A stretch of DNA of 27,403 nucleotides, taken from BRHc4a sp049325055. Its GTDB lineage: Bacteria > Bacillota > Desulfotomaculia > Desulfotomaculales > Desulfocucumaceae. The DNA is taken from NCBI GenBank assembly GCA_049325055.1, contig JBMOPB010000114.1, positions 1-27,403 on the forward strand. The letters run 5' to 3'. Each line of letters starts with the position of its first letter. The first letter of the stretch is position 1. This document shows, one piece after another, positions 14,659-23,608 of this stretch. The notes below the pieces were generated by a model. That model worked only from the letters and a program-made list of their open reading frames with translations. It searched no databases and was not told the origin of the DNA. A program made the position numbers and the translations under genes.

Positions 14659-16449
14659 ATGGAAATGTACAGATCGCACGTTCTGGTCTGCGCGGGAGCA
14701 GGCTGCATATCTTCCGCCTGCAAGTCGGTGCAAAGCGCGCTTCAGATCAATATAGACAAATACGGACTTGAGAAGGAAATAAAAGTGGTGGAGACCGGGT
14801 GCATGGGGCCCTGCGACCTTGGCCCGGTAATAATGGTATTCCCCGACGGGGTTTTTTACCGCCGGTTAAAGCCCGAAGACGCCGGGGAAATCGTGTTCCA
14901 GCACCTGTTGAAGGGAAAGGTGGTTACCCGCCTTCTGCACCAGCCGGACGGAAAGGCAGGGGTGGCCAGCTACGAACAGCTTGAATTTTTCAGGCGGCAG
15001 ACCCGGATAGCCCTGCGCAATACCGGTATTATCAACCCGGAATCGGTGGAGGAGTACATAGCCCGGGACGGATACCGCGCCCTTGGCAAGGCGCTTTCGC
15101 AAATGACGCCCCGGCAGGTGGTGGACGTTATGAAGGAATCCGGCCTGCGCGGGCGTGGTGGTGCGGGATTCCCCACCGGGCTCAAATGGGAATTCACCGC
15201 CCGTTCTTCCGGATACCCCAAGTACGTTGTCTGCAATGCCGACGAGGGGGACCCGGGGGCCTTCATGGACCGCAGCATACTGGAAGGCGACCCCCATTCG
15301 GTGCTTGAGGCCATGGCCATCTGCGGTTATGCCATAGGCGCACCGAAGGGTTTCGTTTATGTCCGGGCGGAGTACCCCCTGGCGGTGGAAAGGCTGGAGA
15401 CAGCCATTGACAAAGCCCGGTCTTACGGGCTGCTGGGAGAGAATATCTTTGGAACCGGATTCAGCTTCGACATTGAAATAAGGGTCGGCGCCGGGGCATT
15501 TGTGTGCGGTGAGGAAACCGCCCTGCTGGCCTCCATAGAGGGCCGCAGGGGCGAGCCGCGCCCGAAGCCGCCCTTCCCTGCCCAGGAGGGACTGTGGGGA
15601 AAACCCACGGTAATCAACAACGTGGAGACACTGGCCAGCATACCCCCCATTATTTTAAACGGAGCGCAGTGGTACGCGGCAATCGGCACTGAAAAAAGCA
15701 AGGGAACAAAGGTATTTGCCCTGGCCGGGAAGATAAACAACACCGGCCTTGTGGAAGTGCCCATGGGTACCACCTTGAGAGAAATAATATTCGACATCGG
15801 CGGCGGCATCCCGGGTGGCAAGAATTTTAAGGCGGTGCAGACCGGAGGGCCGTCGGGCGGCTGCATACCGGCGGAATACCTGGACACTCCCGTGGATTAC
15901 GAGTCGCTGACCAAGCTGGGCACCATCATGGGGTCCGGCGGGATGATAATAGTGGACGAGGACACCTGCATGGTGGACCTGGCCAAGTTTTTCCTGGAAT
16001 TCGTACAGGAAGAGTCCTGCGGCAAGTGCTCACCCTGCCGCATCGGTACGAAGCGCATGCTGGAAATAATGGAGCGAATCACAACCGGCAAAGGTCAGGA
16101 AGGTGATATTGAGCTTTTGGAAGAGCTGAGCCAGGGCATCAAGAACTCCGCACTGTGCGGCCTCGGGCAGACCGCGCCCAACCCCGTCCTAAGCACCCTG
16201 CGCTATTTCCGGGACGAGTACGAGACCCACGTCAGGGACAAAAAGTGCCCGGCCGGGGCCTGCGCCGAGCTGCTGGAATACTACATAGACCCCAAGGCCT
16301 GCCAGGGGTGCGGGCTGTGCAGCAAGGTATGCCCATCCGAAGCCATTACCGGAGAAAAGAAAAAGCCACACCTGGTCGATTCGGCAAAATGCGTCAAGTG
16401 CGGTTCCTGCAGGCAAAAGTGCAAGTTTGGCGCTATTATCACCCTTTAA
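14659..16449 (+). CDS. hydB: NAD-linked [FeFe] hydrogenase subunit HydB (NuoF-like)
   Basis: The flavin subunit, 596 aa, where NADH and electron bifurcation are thought to meet. Order: N-terminal 2Fe-2S thioredoxin-like domain (C11, C16, C48, C52); FMN site GLRGRGGAGFPTGLKW (about 163-178); NAD-binding block GEETALLASIEGRRGEP; 4Fe-4S motif ESCGKCSPCRIG; then two ferredoxin clusters at the C-terminus (CQGCGLCSKVCP and CVKCGSCRQKC). Length and domain order match bifurcating HydB of Moorella/Thermotoga type. AAGGAGG stands just before the ATG. Confidence 0.97.
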   Translation: MEMYRSHVLVCAGAGCISSACKSVQSALQINIDKYGLEKEIKVVETGCMGPCDLGPVIMVFPDGVFYRRLKPEDAGEIVFQHLLKGKVVTRLLHQPDGKAGVASYEQLEFFRRQTRIALRNTGIINPESVEEYIARDGYRALGKALSQMTPRQVVDVMKESGLRGRGGAGFPTGLKWEFTARSSGYPKYVVCNADEGDPGAFMDRSILEGDPHSVLEAMAICGYAIGAPKGFVYVRAEYPLAVERLETAIDKARSYGLLGENIFGTGFSFDIEIRVGAGAFVCGEETALLASIEGRRGEPRPKPPFPAQEGLWGKPTVINNVETLASIPPIILNGAQWYAAIGTEKSKGTKVFALAGKINNTGLVEVPMGTTLREIIFDIGGGIPGGKNFKAVQTGGPSGGCIPAEYLDTPVDYESLTKLGTIMGSGGMIIVDEDTCMVDLAKFFLEFVQEESCGKCSPCRIGTKRMLEIMERITTGKGQEGDIELLEELSQGIKNSALCGLGQTAPNPVLSTLRYFRDEYETHVRDKKCPAGACAELLEYYIDPKACQGCGLCSKVCPSEAITGEKKKPHLVDSAKCVKCGSCRQKCKFGAIITL

Positions 16450-16468
16450 TCAAATGGAGGAATAACAA

Positions 16469-18190
16469 ATGTCATCTGTAACGATAACCATAGACGGTAT
16501 CCAAATAGAAGTGGAAAAAGGCTCCACCGTTCTGGAGGCGGCCAAACTGGTGGGAATAAAAATCCCTACCCTTTGCTACATGAAAGAAATAAATGAGATA
16601 GGCGCCTGCCGGATATGCCTGGTGGAAGTACAGGGCGCCAGGACCTTACAGGCTTCCTGCGTCACACCGGTGTCCGAGGGGATGGTGGTGCGCACCGGCA
16701 CCCCCGCTGTACTGCAGGCCAGGAAGCTGAACCTGGAGCTTATACTGTCCAACCACCCCAGAGAATGCCTCACCTGCCCCCGCAGCACAAACTGCGAGCT
16801 GCAGCAGTTAGCCCTGGAAATGGGAATAACAGACTTGAGGTTTGCCGGAGATCTGCCGCCCTACGAAAGGGATGATTCCAGCCCGTCCATTTTCCGGGAC
16901 CCCAGGAAGTGTGTGCTCTGCCGCCGGTGTGTGGCGGTATGCGAAAAAGTGCAGGCGGTCAGCGCCATCGCCCCCCAGGAACGCGGCTTCGACACCGTTG
17001 TGGCGCCGGCCTTTTTGGAGCCCCTGGGCAATGTGGCCTGTATCAACTGCGGCCAGTGCGCACTGGTATGCCCCACGGCGGCCATTTGCGAGAAAGACGA
17101 CACCGGACTGGTATGGGCCGCGCTGGCCGACCCCCGAAAGCACGTGGTGGTGCAAACAGCCCCGGCCACCCGGGTCAGCATCGGCGAAATGTTCGGCATG
17201 GATCCCGGCAGCGTGGTTACCGGGAAAATGGTGACTGCCTTAAGAAGGCTGGGCTTTGACAAGGTTTTCGACACCGACTTTACCGCCGACCTCACCATAA
17301 TGGAGGAAGGAAGCGAGCTGTTAAAAAGAATACAGGAAGGCGGCACACTGCCGCTGATAACCTCCTGCTGCCCAGGCTGGATAAAATTCATAGAACACTT
17401 CTACCCGGAAATGCTGCCTCATCTCTCCACCTGCAAGTCCCCGCAGCAGATGTTCGGGGCACTGGCCAAAACCTATTACGCCCGGAAGGCAGGCATCGAC
17501 CCGGCAGAAATATTCGTGGTCTCCGTCATGCCCTGTACGGCCAAGAAGTTTGAGGCGGGCCGGGGTGAAATGACCGGCAGCGGCTACCGTGACATTGACG
17601 TGGTGCTGACAACCCGCGAGCTGGGCAAAATGTTTAAAGTGGCGGGAATAGATTTCAGCACCCTTTTAGAAGAAGAATACGACGACCCCTTCGGAATATC
17701 CACCGGCGCCGGAGTCATATTCGGTTCCACAGGAGGTGTCATGGAGGCGGCGCTGCGCACGGCATTTGAGCTGGTGACAGGGCAAACACTGGATTCCCTG
17801 GATTTTCACGAGGTGCGGGGGCTTACCGGGGTCAAGGAGGCGGCAGTAAATCTAAACGGCACCGAACTGAAGGTGGCCGTCGCCCACGGGCTGTCCAACG
17901 CCAGGGAAATAATGGAGAGAATAAAAAACGGAGAACAATATCACTTTATAGAAATAATGTGCTGCCCCGGAGGTTGTATAGGAGGAGGCGGCCAGCCCAT
18001 GCCCACCAACAGAGAGATAAGGGAAAAAAGGCTTGGGGGCATCTATACGGCCGACAGGGCCATGGTATTGCGCAAATCCCACCAAAACCCCGCTGTGGCG
18101 GAGCTGTACAAGCAATTCCTGGGTGAGCCCCTGGGGCACAAATCCCATGAATTGCTGCACACAGCTTACAAAGAGAGGAATAAACATTAA
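16469..18190 (+). CDS. hydA: [FeFe] hydrogenase catalytic subunit HydA
   Basis: The 573-aa catalytic subunit makes or oxidises H2. It carries 2Fe-2S (C36, C47, C50, C64), the His-Cys3 cluster (H96, C100, C103, C109), two 4Fe-4S clusters (C148-C158, C191-C201) and the H-cluster domain. The motifs are TSCCPGW (relay C300, ligand C301), MPCTAKKFE (C356) and MCCPGGCIGGGG (C499, C503). C498 stands where alanine is usual. The small-subunit-like C-terminal segment follows. There is no extra C-terminal 2Fe-2S domain, as in the shorter Moorella-type HydA. GGAGG lies before the ATG. The operon ends with a strong hairpin. Confidence 0.97.
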   Translation: MSSVTITIDGIQIEVEKGSTVLEAAKLVGIKIPTLCYMKEINEIGACRICLVEVQGARTLQASCVTPVSEGMVVRTGTPAVLQARKLNLELILSNHPRECLTCPRSTNCELQQLALEMGITDLRFAGDLPPYERDDSSPSIFRDPRKCVLCRRCVAVCEKVQAVSAIAPQERGFDTVVAPAFLEPLGNVACINCGQCALVCPTAAICEKDDTGLVWAALADPRKHVVVQTAPATRVSIGEMFGMDPGSVVTGKMVTALRRLGFDKVFDTDFTADLTIMEEGSELLKRIQEGGTLPLITSCCPGWIKFIEHFYPEMLPHLSTCKSPQQMFGALAKTYYARKAGIDPAEIFVVSVMPCTAKKFEAGRGEMTGSGYRDIDVVLTTRELGKMFKVAGIDFSTLLEEEYDDPFGISTGAGVIFGSTGGVMEAALRTAFELVTGQTLDSLDFHEVRGLTGVKEAAVNLNGTELKVAVAHGLSNAREIMERIKNGEQYHFIEIMCCPGGCIGGGGQPMPTNREIREKRLGGIYTADRAMVLRKSHQNPAVAELYKQFLGEPLGHKSHELLHTAYKERNKH

Positions 18191-18220
18191 CGGTTTTACA
18201 ACCAAAAACCCCTATTCTCC

Positions 18221-18257
18221 CTGGAAACCCCCATCCAAAGCTGACGGGGGTTTCCAG
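18221..18257. terminator. Bidirectional terminator between hydA and the LysR gene
   Basis: CTGGAAACCCCC (18221-18232) pairs perfectly over 12 bp with 18246-18257. T-rich tracts follow on both sides: TATCATTTTT after it on the plus strand and GGGGTTTTTGG on the minus strand. It is placed between the two convergent stop codons. Confidence 0.87.
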
Positions 18258-18269
18258 TCTCTATCATTT

Positions 18270-19214
18270 TTAAGATTTGTGAAAAAAAGTCAACCCCTGT
18301 ATCAGCCGGCCGGTGATTTCCTTGTCGGTGACAAAGGACCGGAAGGCATTTGAGGCAAGCCCCTCGTTGCCGGAACAGTTCCATGCGATATAGATGTCAT
18401 AGTTTATATTCAAATCAGGCACAGCCACCCCGCCCAGGGAGCCGTTCTCCAGCAATTCCCACGCCGCCCAGCGTGAAACCGCGCTTATACCCAGCCCCAT
18501 ACGAACCGCGTTTATCTGCGCCTGGACACTTCCCAGTTCCAGGCAGCTGGCAAACTGGTCAAGGGAAACACCGTGTTTTGAAAACTGGCTTTCTATGGCC
18601 AGCCTGCCGCCGGACCCGGCCTCCGGCAGTATTATGGTCTCGTGTGTAAGATCGGCCAGGGGAACCTCCCTGCCCTTATACGGATGCCAGGGGGGAGTGA
18701 TTATAACCATGTTGTCCCTGGTCCACGGCTGGCACTCAATTCCCTCGGCCTTTACCGGAACCCCCAGTATCGCCACATTCACATCCCTGTCTTTAAGCCA
18801 CTGGGAGACCCTGGCGCTGGAACCTATCTGCAAACTTACCGTAACCGCAGGGTACTGCTCCCTGAACCCCCCGATAACAACTGGCAGCAGCCACTCCCCG
18901 GCCACCGGGGCGGCTCCCAGCATCAGGTGTCCCGCCTTAAGCTCCCGGAGACCGTCTATACCGGCCCTGATCTTGTTGTACTGGCGTACCATCTGCATGG
19001 CTACGGGATAAAGAAGCCTTCCCGCTTCCGTAAGAACAACTTTTTTGTCATTGCGCTCAAAAAGTGTTATGTTCAGGTCCTCTTCCAATGATTTGATCTG
19101 AAAGCTTATGGCGGGCTGGCTCATGTCAAGCTGCGAGGCCGCCTTTGTAAAATTTTTGAGCTGGGCGATGAGTAAAAATGCTTCCAACTGTTTAATATTC
19201 AAATTAATCACCAT
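18270..19214 (-). CDS. LysR-family transcriptional regulator
   Basis: A 314-aa LysR regulator. The winged helix-turn-helix covers residues about 5-64 (FTKAASQLDMSQPAISFQIK, then LFERNDKKVVLTEAG), followed by a type-2 periplasmic-binding-protein effector domain (about 90-300). It resembles the CysL/CbbR group, but the inducer is not readable. ATG 19214 has no ribosome site; TTG 19202 has GGTGAT 4 nt upstream and gives the usual MNIKQLEAF start, so the true start may be there. It is divergent from the GNAT gene and convergent with hydA. A link to hydrogenase control is only positional. Confidence 0.92.
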   Translation of the reverse strand: MVINLNIKQLEAFLLIAQLKNFTKAASQLDMSQPAISFQIKSLEEDLNITLFERNDKKVVLTEAGRLLYPVAMQMVRQYNKIRAGIDGLRELKAGHLMLGAAPVAGEWLLPVVIGGFREQYPAVTVSLQIGSSARVSQWLKDRDVNVAILGVPVKAEGIECQPWTRDNMVIITPPWHPYKGREVPLADLTHETIILPEAGSGGRLAIESQFSKHGVSLDQFASCLELGSVQAQINAVRMGLGISAVSRWAAWELLENGSLGGVAVPDLNINYDIYIAWNCSGNEGLASNAFRSFVTDKEITGRLIQGLTFFHKS

Positions 19215-19357
19215 TGTACGCGTTATGTTGAAAAATATATTTCTTCACAGAAAGCCTGTACTCCTTTTTCCTCAAGACTGTGTAAAGAAAAGTCTTTGTC
19301 GCGGCTAAAACTCCCGGAATAAAAATCCATATCTTTTCGGCAGGTTATGACATGCTT

Positions 19358-19366
19358 TGTTATAAT
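19358..19366 (+). promoter_or_regulatory. Extended -10 promoter of the GNAT gene
   Basis: TG-N-TATAAT, a perfect -10 box with the extended TG element, 65 nt before the start codon. No good -35 box is seen, which is acceptable for extended -10 promoters. Confidence 0.5.
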
Positions 19367-19430
19367 TCTTTGGTAAAATAACTTAACAAATAACAAATTA
19401 TGTTACTTGCGCTGGCTAAGGTGATTACCG

Positions 19431-19853
19431 ATGGAGATACGGAAACTCATTGAGTTTAAAAAAGAAGATATATATAACCAGTGGGTTCCCCACATAACCC
19501 CTTTACGCAGGGAGATCGAATACCTTGACAGGGCCTTCGCCGAACTCTGCAAAAGACCCAACATCCCATCCCTGGCCTGGGTTCACGAGGGTTTCCTCAT
19601 TGCCTACGTGGTCTACTGGGTATATAAAAAAGGTGACGGACTGTGGATTGAATTTATAGAAGTGGCGCCTCACTTAAGGGGCCGGGGGATTGGGCGGCTG
19701 TTGCTGGATGATATGGTTGAGGTGTCTTTTCTGGAGGGGTGCAACGGGATACTAAGGTGTTACGCCGACTTCAGGGCAATGCCCTTCTTTGTCCAGTACG
19801 GATTTATTCAGATGGAAAAAGACCAGTTATACTACAAGCCATTACAAAAATAG
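19431..19853 (+). CDS. GNAT-family N-acetyltransferase
   Basis: A 140-aa single-domain acetyltransferase. The acetyl-CoA pyrophosphate loop is HLRGRGIGRLLLDDM (about 81-95), preceded by the IEFIEVAP strand and followed by ADFRAMPFFVQYGF, the usual motif B. The acceptor substrate is not predictable. AAGGTGAT lies just before the ATG, with its own promoter and terminator, so it is monocistronic. Confidence 0.88.
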   Translation: MEIRKLIEFKKEDIYNQWVPHITPLRREIEYLDRAFAELCKRPNIPSLAWVHEGFLIAYVVYWVYKKGDGLWIEFIEVAPHLRGRGIGRLLLDDMVEVSFLEGCNGILRCYADFRAMPFFVQYGFIQMEKDQLYYKPLQK

Positions 19854-19866
19854 CGGTTTTAGGTTC

Positions 19867-19891
19867 ATCCGGACATTACTCCGGATTTTTT
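19867..19891 (+). terminator. Rho-independent terminator after the GNAT gene
   Basis: ATCCGGA (19867-19873) and TCCGGAT (19880-19886) form a 7-bp stem with a 6-nt loop followed by a run of T. It lies 14 nt after the stop codon. Confidence 0.85.
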
Positions 19892-19939
19892 CATTTTATC
19901 ATGGATACTTTTTCGACATCGTTTATAAAGGGCACTGGC

Positions 19940-19945
19940 TATAAT
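19940..19945 (+). promoter_or_regulatory. -10 box upstream of the GalT-like gene
   Basis: A perfect TATAAT 37 nt before the start codon. The best -35 match (TCGACA, 19913-19918) is 21 nt away, too far for a standard promoter, so an activator may be needed or the match is chance. Confidence 0.35.
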
Positions 19946-19981
19946 TAAAGTACATGCTTTTTCAAACAGCAAGGAGGTTTT

Positions 19982-21004
19982 ATGAGAGTTGAATTTAAGA
20001 AAGAAATTGTGAAAACGTCGTTCCACAGCCCCAAGGCCGGTTTTCAGCTTACCCCGGTAAACTGCGAAATAAGGTATGACCCCCTGACCAATCAGCTTTC
20101 ACGCATATTCCCTTCCAAGAAAATGAATTTTCCGGAACAACGGTGGAAGTCACTGGCGGATGAATCAAAAAGCGCCTGCCCCTTTTGCCCGGAAAACATT
20201 GAAAAGGCCACCCCGCGCTTTCCGGAGGACCTAATCCCCACCGGCAGGTTAAAAGCAGGCAAAGCGTGCGTTATCCCCAACCTCAGTGTATACGAATCTT
20301 ACAGCGGAGTCGTGATAATGTCCCCGGACCATTACGTGGAAATGGAGGAAATATCGGCGGATATGATTTTCCAGAGCCTTTGCGCATCACTGGAATTCCT
20401 GGTGACAGTGCATCGAAAGGACCCCGGCAAGTCCCGCTACGGGTCGGTAAACTGGAATTACATGCCCTGTGCCGGCGGATCCATGATCCACCCCCACCTT
20501 CAGGTAATTGCCGGAAAAAACCCCTCAACTTACGTTCAGACTATCGTTGAAGCAGGCAATTTTTACTACAATACCAACCGGTCCATTTTTTGGTCCGACC
20601 TTATTGAAACGGAGGCCGGAGGAGAGAGGCACCCGGGCAATACCGGAGACGTGGTATGGCTGACCACCTTCGCCCCCCGGGGCCTGGCTGACATCACCGC
20701 CGTGATCCCGGGTAAAAGGGCGCCGTGGGATATCGATGAAAATGACATCAATAATCTGGTCTCAGGATTGTTGAAAGTGATAAGTTACTACCACCAGTCC
20801 GGTATTCCCGGCTTTAACGCGGCACTATACCTGGCCCGGGAAGAGGATGAGGGGTTCTGGGCCACATTGCGCATGATCGGAAGGTTCACCACCGCTCCCC
20901 TGGCGGGAAGTGATGTCAGCTACATGCAAACACTGCTGGGAGACCCGTGGTCGTTCCATCTCCCTGAAGAAACGGCCCGGGAACTGAGAAGGCACTTTGG
21001 CTGA
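19982..21004 (+). CDS. Galactose-1-phosphate uridylyltransferase-like protein (HIT superfamily)
   Basis: A 340-aa protein with the GalT layout: a zinc-type C66-x2-C69 pair (CPFC) and the active-site block GGSMIHPHLQ with H170-P-H172-x-Q174, where H172 corresponds to the nucleotidylated histidine of GalT. The C-terminal half is less conserved. Known GalT transfers UMP between UDP-glucose and galactose-1-phosphate, but no galactose genes are near. Here the gene precedes a phenol-type regulator, so another phosphorylated or nucleotide-linked substrate is possible. It has a strong AAGGAGG ribosome site. Fold call secure, function open. Confidence 0.8.
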   Translation: MRVEFKKEIVKTSFHSPKAGFQLTPVNCEIRYDPLTNQLSRIFPSKKMNFPEQRWKSLADESKSACPFCPENIEKATPRFPEDLIPTGRLKAGKACVIPNLSVYESYSGVVIMSPDHYVEMEEISADMIFQSLCASLEFLVTVHRKDPGKSRYGSVNWNYMPCAGGSMIHPHLQVIAGKNPSTYVQTIVEAGNFYYNTNRSIFWSDLIETEAGGERHPGNTGDVVWLTTFAPRGLADITAVIPGKRAPWDIDENDINNLVSGLLKVISYYHQSGIPGFNAALYLAREEDEGFWATLRMIGRFTTAPLAGSDVSYMQTLLGDPWSFHLPEETARELRRHFG

Positions 21005-21149
21005 CCGTAATGACATTCAGACATTTACCCATTTTGGCTAAATGTTCAGCCAGATTTTCAGCCTTTACGGGCATAGCATGCGGCCATCATCCGTGCTAGA
21101 ATAACTCTAAAATTTCTGATAGTTCAGTTAATTTAAAAGGATGATAAGT
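21005..21149. other. Gap before the aromatic-sensor regulator
   Basis: A weak hairpin TGGCT/AGCCA (21035-21052) followed by GATTTTC may end the GalT-like transcript. TTCAGCC occurs twice (21045-21051 and 21057-21063). TAGAAT near 21100 could be a -10 box, but no matching -35 is present. No sigma-54 type GG-N10-GC element was found. Confidence 0.35.
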
Positions 21150-23606
21150 ATGACCAGTATTGTATCTGATCTGGTTGTTACTGAACTTTTTGATATACAG
21201 CCCGACGAAGGAAAGATAAATTTCCGGGGCAACCGGATGCTGCTGTTCCGGGCCAATGTTCTCTTCCGGCTAAGAGAGGAGCTGGTAAGAAACCTGGGAG
21301 TGGATATGGCCCGGAATATAGTAACCCGTTTCGGGTACCGCTGCGGAAGCTTCGACGTAATGGCATTCCGTGATTATTTTAATTTTGAAAATGATTCCGA
21401 CTGGATGCTGGCCGGAGTAAGGATGCATTCTCTGAAAGGCATGGTCTACGCCACCTGTACCGAGCTGAAGTTTGACCGGGAGGCAGGAAGCTTCCTCATG
21501 CGGGGGACCTGGCAAAATTCCTACGAGGCCGAAAACTACCTGCGCATGTATGGCCCGGCCAAAGAACCCATATGCTGGACCCTGACCGGATACGCCAGCG
21601 GGTTCGCCACAGGGTTCATGGGCCGGGACGTGGTTTGTGTTGAAACCATGTGCCAGGGTATGGGCGACCCCCATTGCATGTACGAAATAAGAACCGTTCA
21701 GGACTGGGATGGAAAGGCCAACCGCAACATAAAGGACCTGCAGAGGAACGCAATATTAAAGAATTTCCAGACCATGCTGGAAGAGGAGCGGGAAAGAGTA
21801 AATTCATGGCAATTACTTAACCAGGCCATAATCGATATCAGCACCAGCTTAAGCTCCATTAACATGCCGGCCAAAGCGGTGGACTACGCCCAAAAGCTTC
21901 TGCGGGCGGAAAAGGCACTAATGGCGGTGATAACCGAACGCACAAAAAGGATACTGCTTTATGAAACCGTAACTCCCGAAAAGGTGAATACCAGGGTGCT
22001 CACCAATCCCTGCAATGTAATCACTTCCATACTGGAAAGCCGGCACCCGGTGGAAATCCACGGCAGCCCCCTCACCATCCATGGTCCGGACGTTGAGGCA
22101 ACCAGCCTCCTTGGGGTGCCCCTGTATTTTAAGAGGGAGCCGATAGGGGCCCTGGTGGTGGTAAATAAAATAAACTGCGACCGTTTTTCACAGCATGACA
22201 GGGAAATACTGCAGTTTCTGGGAGCCCATTCAGCATTGGCCATTGGCAACGCCAGAACGTATGAGGATACCAACCAGAAGCTGCAGGAGAACATATCAGA
22301 GCTGTACCGGGTCAACAGCCTGCTTCTTTCCCGGCACGACGAGCTGGAAAAATCAACCCGCATCCATAACAGGCTCACTTCATTGGTTCTGGAAGGCCAC
22401 GGCCTGGAGGAAATAGGCCGTAACCTGTCAGGTATGATAGCCCGGCCGGTACTGATCGCAGACCAGTTCTTCCACATCATATCCCACGCCAAACCCGAGG
22501 CAGCGGGCACGGACATAAAAAAGCTGTGGCAGGAAATCACCCTGGACGGCCTGTTCAGGGAAAAACTTTCCGGACTTTCCTCCGACAAGCGTTTATGCAC
22601 CCTGGCCGCAGGTAATGAATCAAGTACCACCTGCAACCTGATTGTAGCGCCGGTAATAGCCGGAAAAGAACACCTGGGGTTCGTGGCCACCCTGGAGGGG
22701 TGCCAGCCCCTCAGCCACCTGGACTGCATAGCCATGGAGCATGCCGGCACTGTAATCGCCCTGGACCTTTTGAGGCAAAAAGCCTCCTTTGAAACCGAAA
22801 GAAGGCTGAAAAAGGACTTTCTGGAGGAGCTACTGGAGGGAAATTATGAGAACGAGGAGATTATAATACACCGCGCCGAAAAATTCGGCCTTAATCTTAC
22901 TCAGGCTTTCAGAATTGTGGCCTTTGATTTCGCCCACAAAACCAATAACGGCGCCAGGCAGTGCAGTGCCGGGAGCAAACCTGCGGGAGTGCTTTACCAG
23001 GCCCTTGACCGGGCGGTGAAACAGGTCTCCCCCAATATCACTGTTATCGGAAAAAAAGCTAATATAATCGGGCTTTTGACAATGGACGAGGCCGTCAGTG
23101 AAGTCCCGGCCGCGCGCCTGAGAAAAATCGCGGCGGAACTGGAAAACAGGTTGAACAACACTTTTCCCAATTACACCTGGTGGGCCGGCATCAGTTCGCC
23201 GTGCAGCGGAATATCCGGTTTTTCCGTTTCATACCGGGAGGCCTGCACCACCATAGATATAATCAAAACGCTGAACTGCCGCAACAGGTGCCATGCTCAT
23301 GAAATGCTGGGCATTTACGGTATTTTAAACATAAACCCGGATCAGTTCAAAAAATTTATAAACCATGTCATCGGCCCGCTGCTGGAGTACGATGAAAAGC
23401 ATAATTCCAGGCTGGTTCATACATTGAACCTGTACTACAAAAATAACTGCAATCTCCAGAAGGCGGCCCGGGACGGCTTTATGAACTCCAGCACCATGAA
23501 ATACAGGTTAAGGCGGATATACGAAATAGCAAATATTAACCTCAATGACCCGGAAACCAACCTGCAGGTGCAGCTGGCCCTTAAAATCATCGAGGGCTTG
23601 AAATAG
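21150..23606 (+). CDS. Aromatic-compound (phenol) sensing regulator: XylR_N + V4R + GAF + PucR-type output
   Basis: The 818-aa protein starts at ATG 21150 (AAAAGG 9 nt upstream; ATG 21141 touches the ribosome site). Residues about 1-200 are XylR_N/V4R, the sensor of DmpR, XylR and MopR. The V4R core reads CWTLTGYASGFATGFMG. H93, W121, C142, E165, C168 and C176 have the same spacing as MopR H106, W134 (phenol contacts) and C155, E178, C181, C189 (zinc). A GAF domain follows (about 245-385; LLGVPLYFKREPIGALVVVNK), then a CdaR/PucR-type region and a C-terminal helix-turn-helix (about 745-815; NCNLQKAARDGFMNSSTMKY). The sigma-54 AAA+ domain of DmpR relatives is absent. It lies directly upstream of phenylphosphate synthase genes, its likely target. 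Confidence 0.9.
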   Translation: MTSIVSDLVVTELFDIQPDEGKINFRGNRMLLFRANVLFRLREELVRNLGVDMARNIVTRFGYRCGSFDVMAFRDYFNFENDSDWMLAGVRMHSLKGMVYATCTELKFDREAGSFLMRGTWQNSYEAENYLRMYGPAKEPICWTLTGYASGFATGFMGRDVVCVETMCQGMGDPHCMYEIRTVQDWDGKANRNIKDLQRNAILKNFQTMLEEERERVNSWQLLNQAIIDISTSLSSINMPAKAVDYAQKLLRAEKALMAVITERTKRILLYETVTPEKVNTRVLTNPCNVITSILESRHPVEIHGSPLTIHGPDVEATSLLGVPLYFKREPIGALVVVNKINCDRFSQHDREILQFLGAHSALAIGNARTYEDTNQKLQENISELYRVNSLLLSRHDELEKSTRIHNRLTSLVLEGHGLEEIGRNLSGMIARPVLIADQFFHIISHAKPEAAGTDIKKLWQEITLDGLFREKLSGLSSDKRLCTLAAGNESSTTCNLIVAPVIAGKEHLGFVATLEGCQPLSHLDCIAMEHAGTVIALDLLRQKASFETERRLKKDFLEELLEGNYENEEIIIHRAEKFGLNLTQAFRIVAFDFAHKTNNGARQCSAGSKPAGVLYQALDRAVKQVSPNITVIGKKANIIGLLTMDEAVSEVPAARLRKIAAELENRLNNTFPNYTWWAGISSPCSGISGFSVSYREACTTIDIIKTLNCRNRCHAHEMLGIYGILNINPDQFKKFINHVIGPLLEYDEKHNSRLVHTLNLYYKNNCNLQKAARDGFMNSSTMKYRLRRIYEIANINLNDPETNLQVQLALKIIEGLK

Positions 23607-23608
23607 GC

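Noticed and set aside
19274..19296. AAGACT/AGTCTT dyad between the LysR and GNAT genes
   Set aside because: Short arms, no T-run, no promoter context; could be chance.
21005..21149. Sigma-54 promoter in front of the aromatic-sensor gene or ppsA
   Set aside because: No GG-N10-GC with correct spacing; the regulator also lacks a sigma-54 activator domain.
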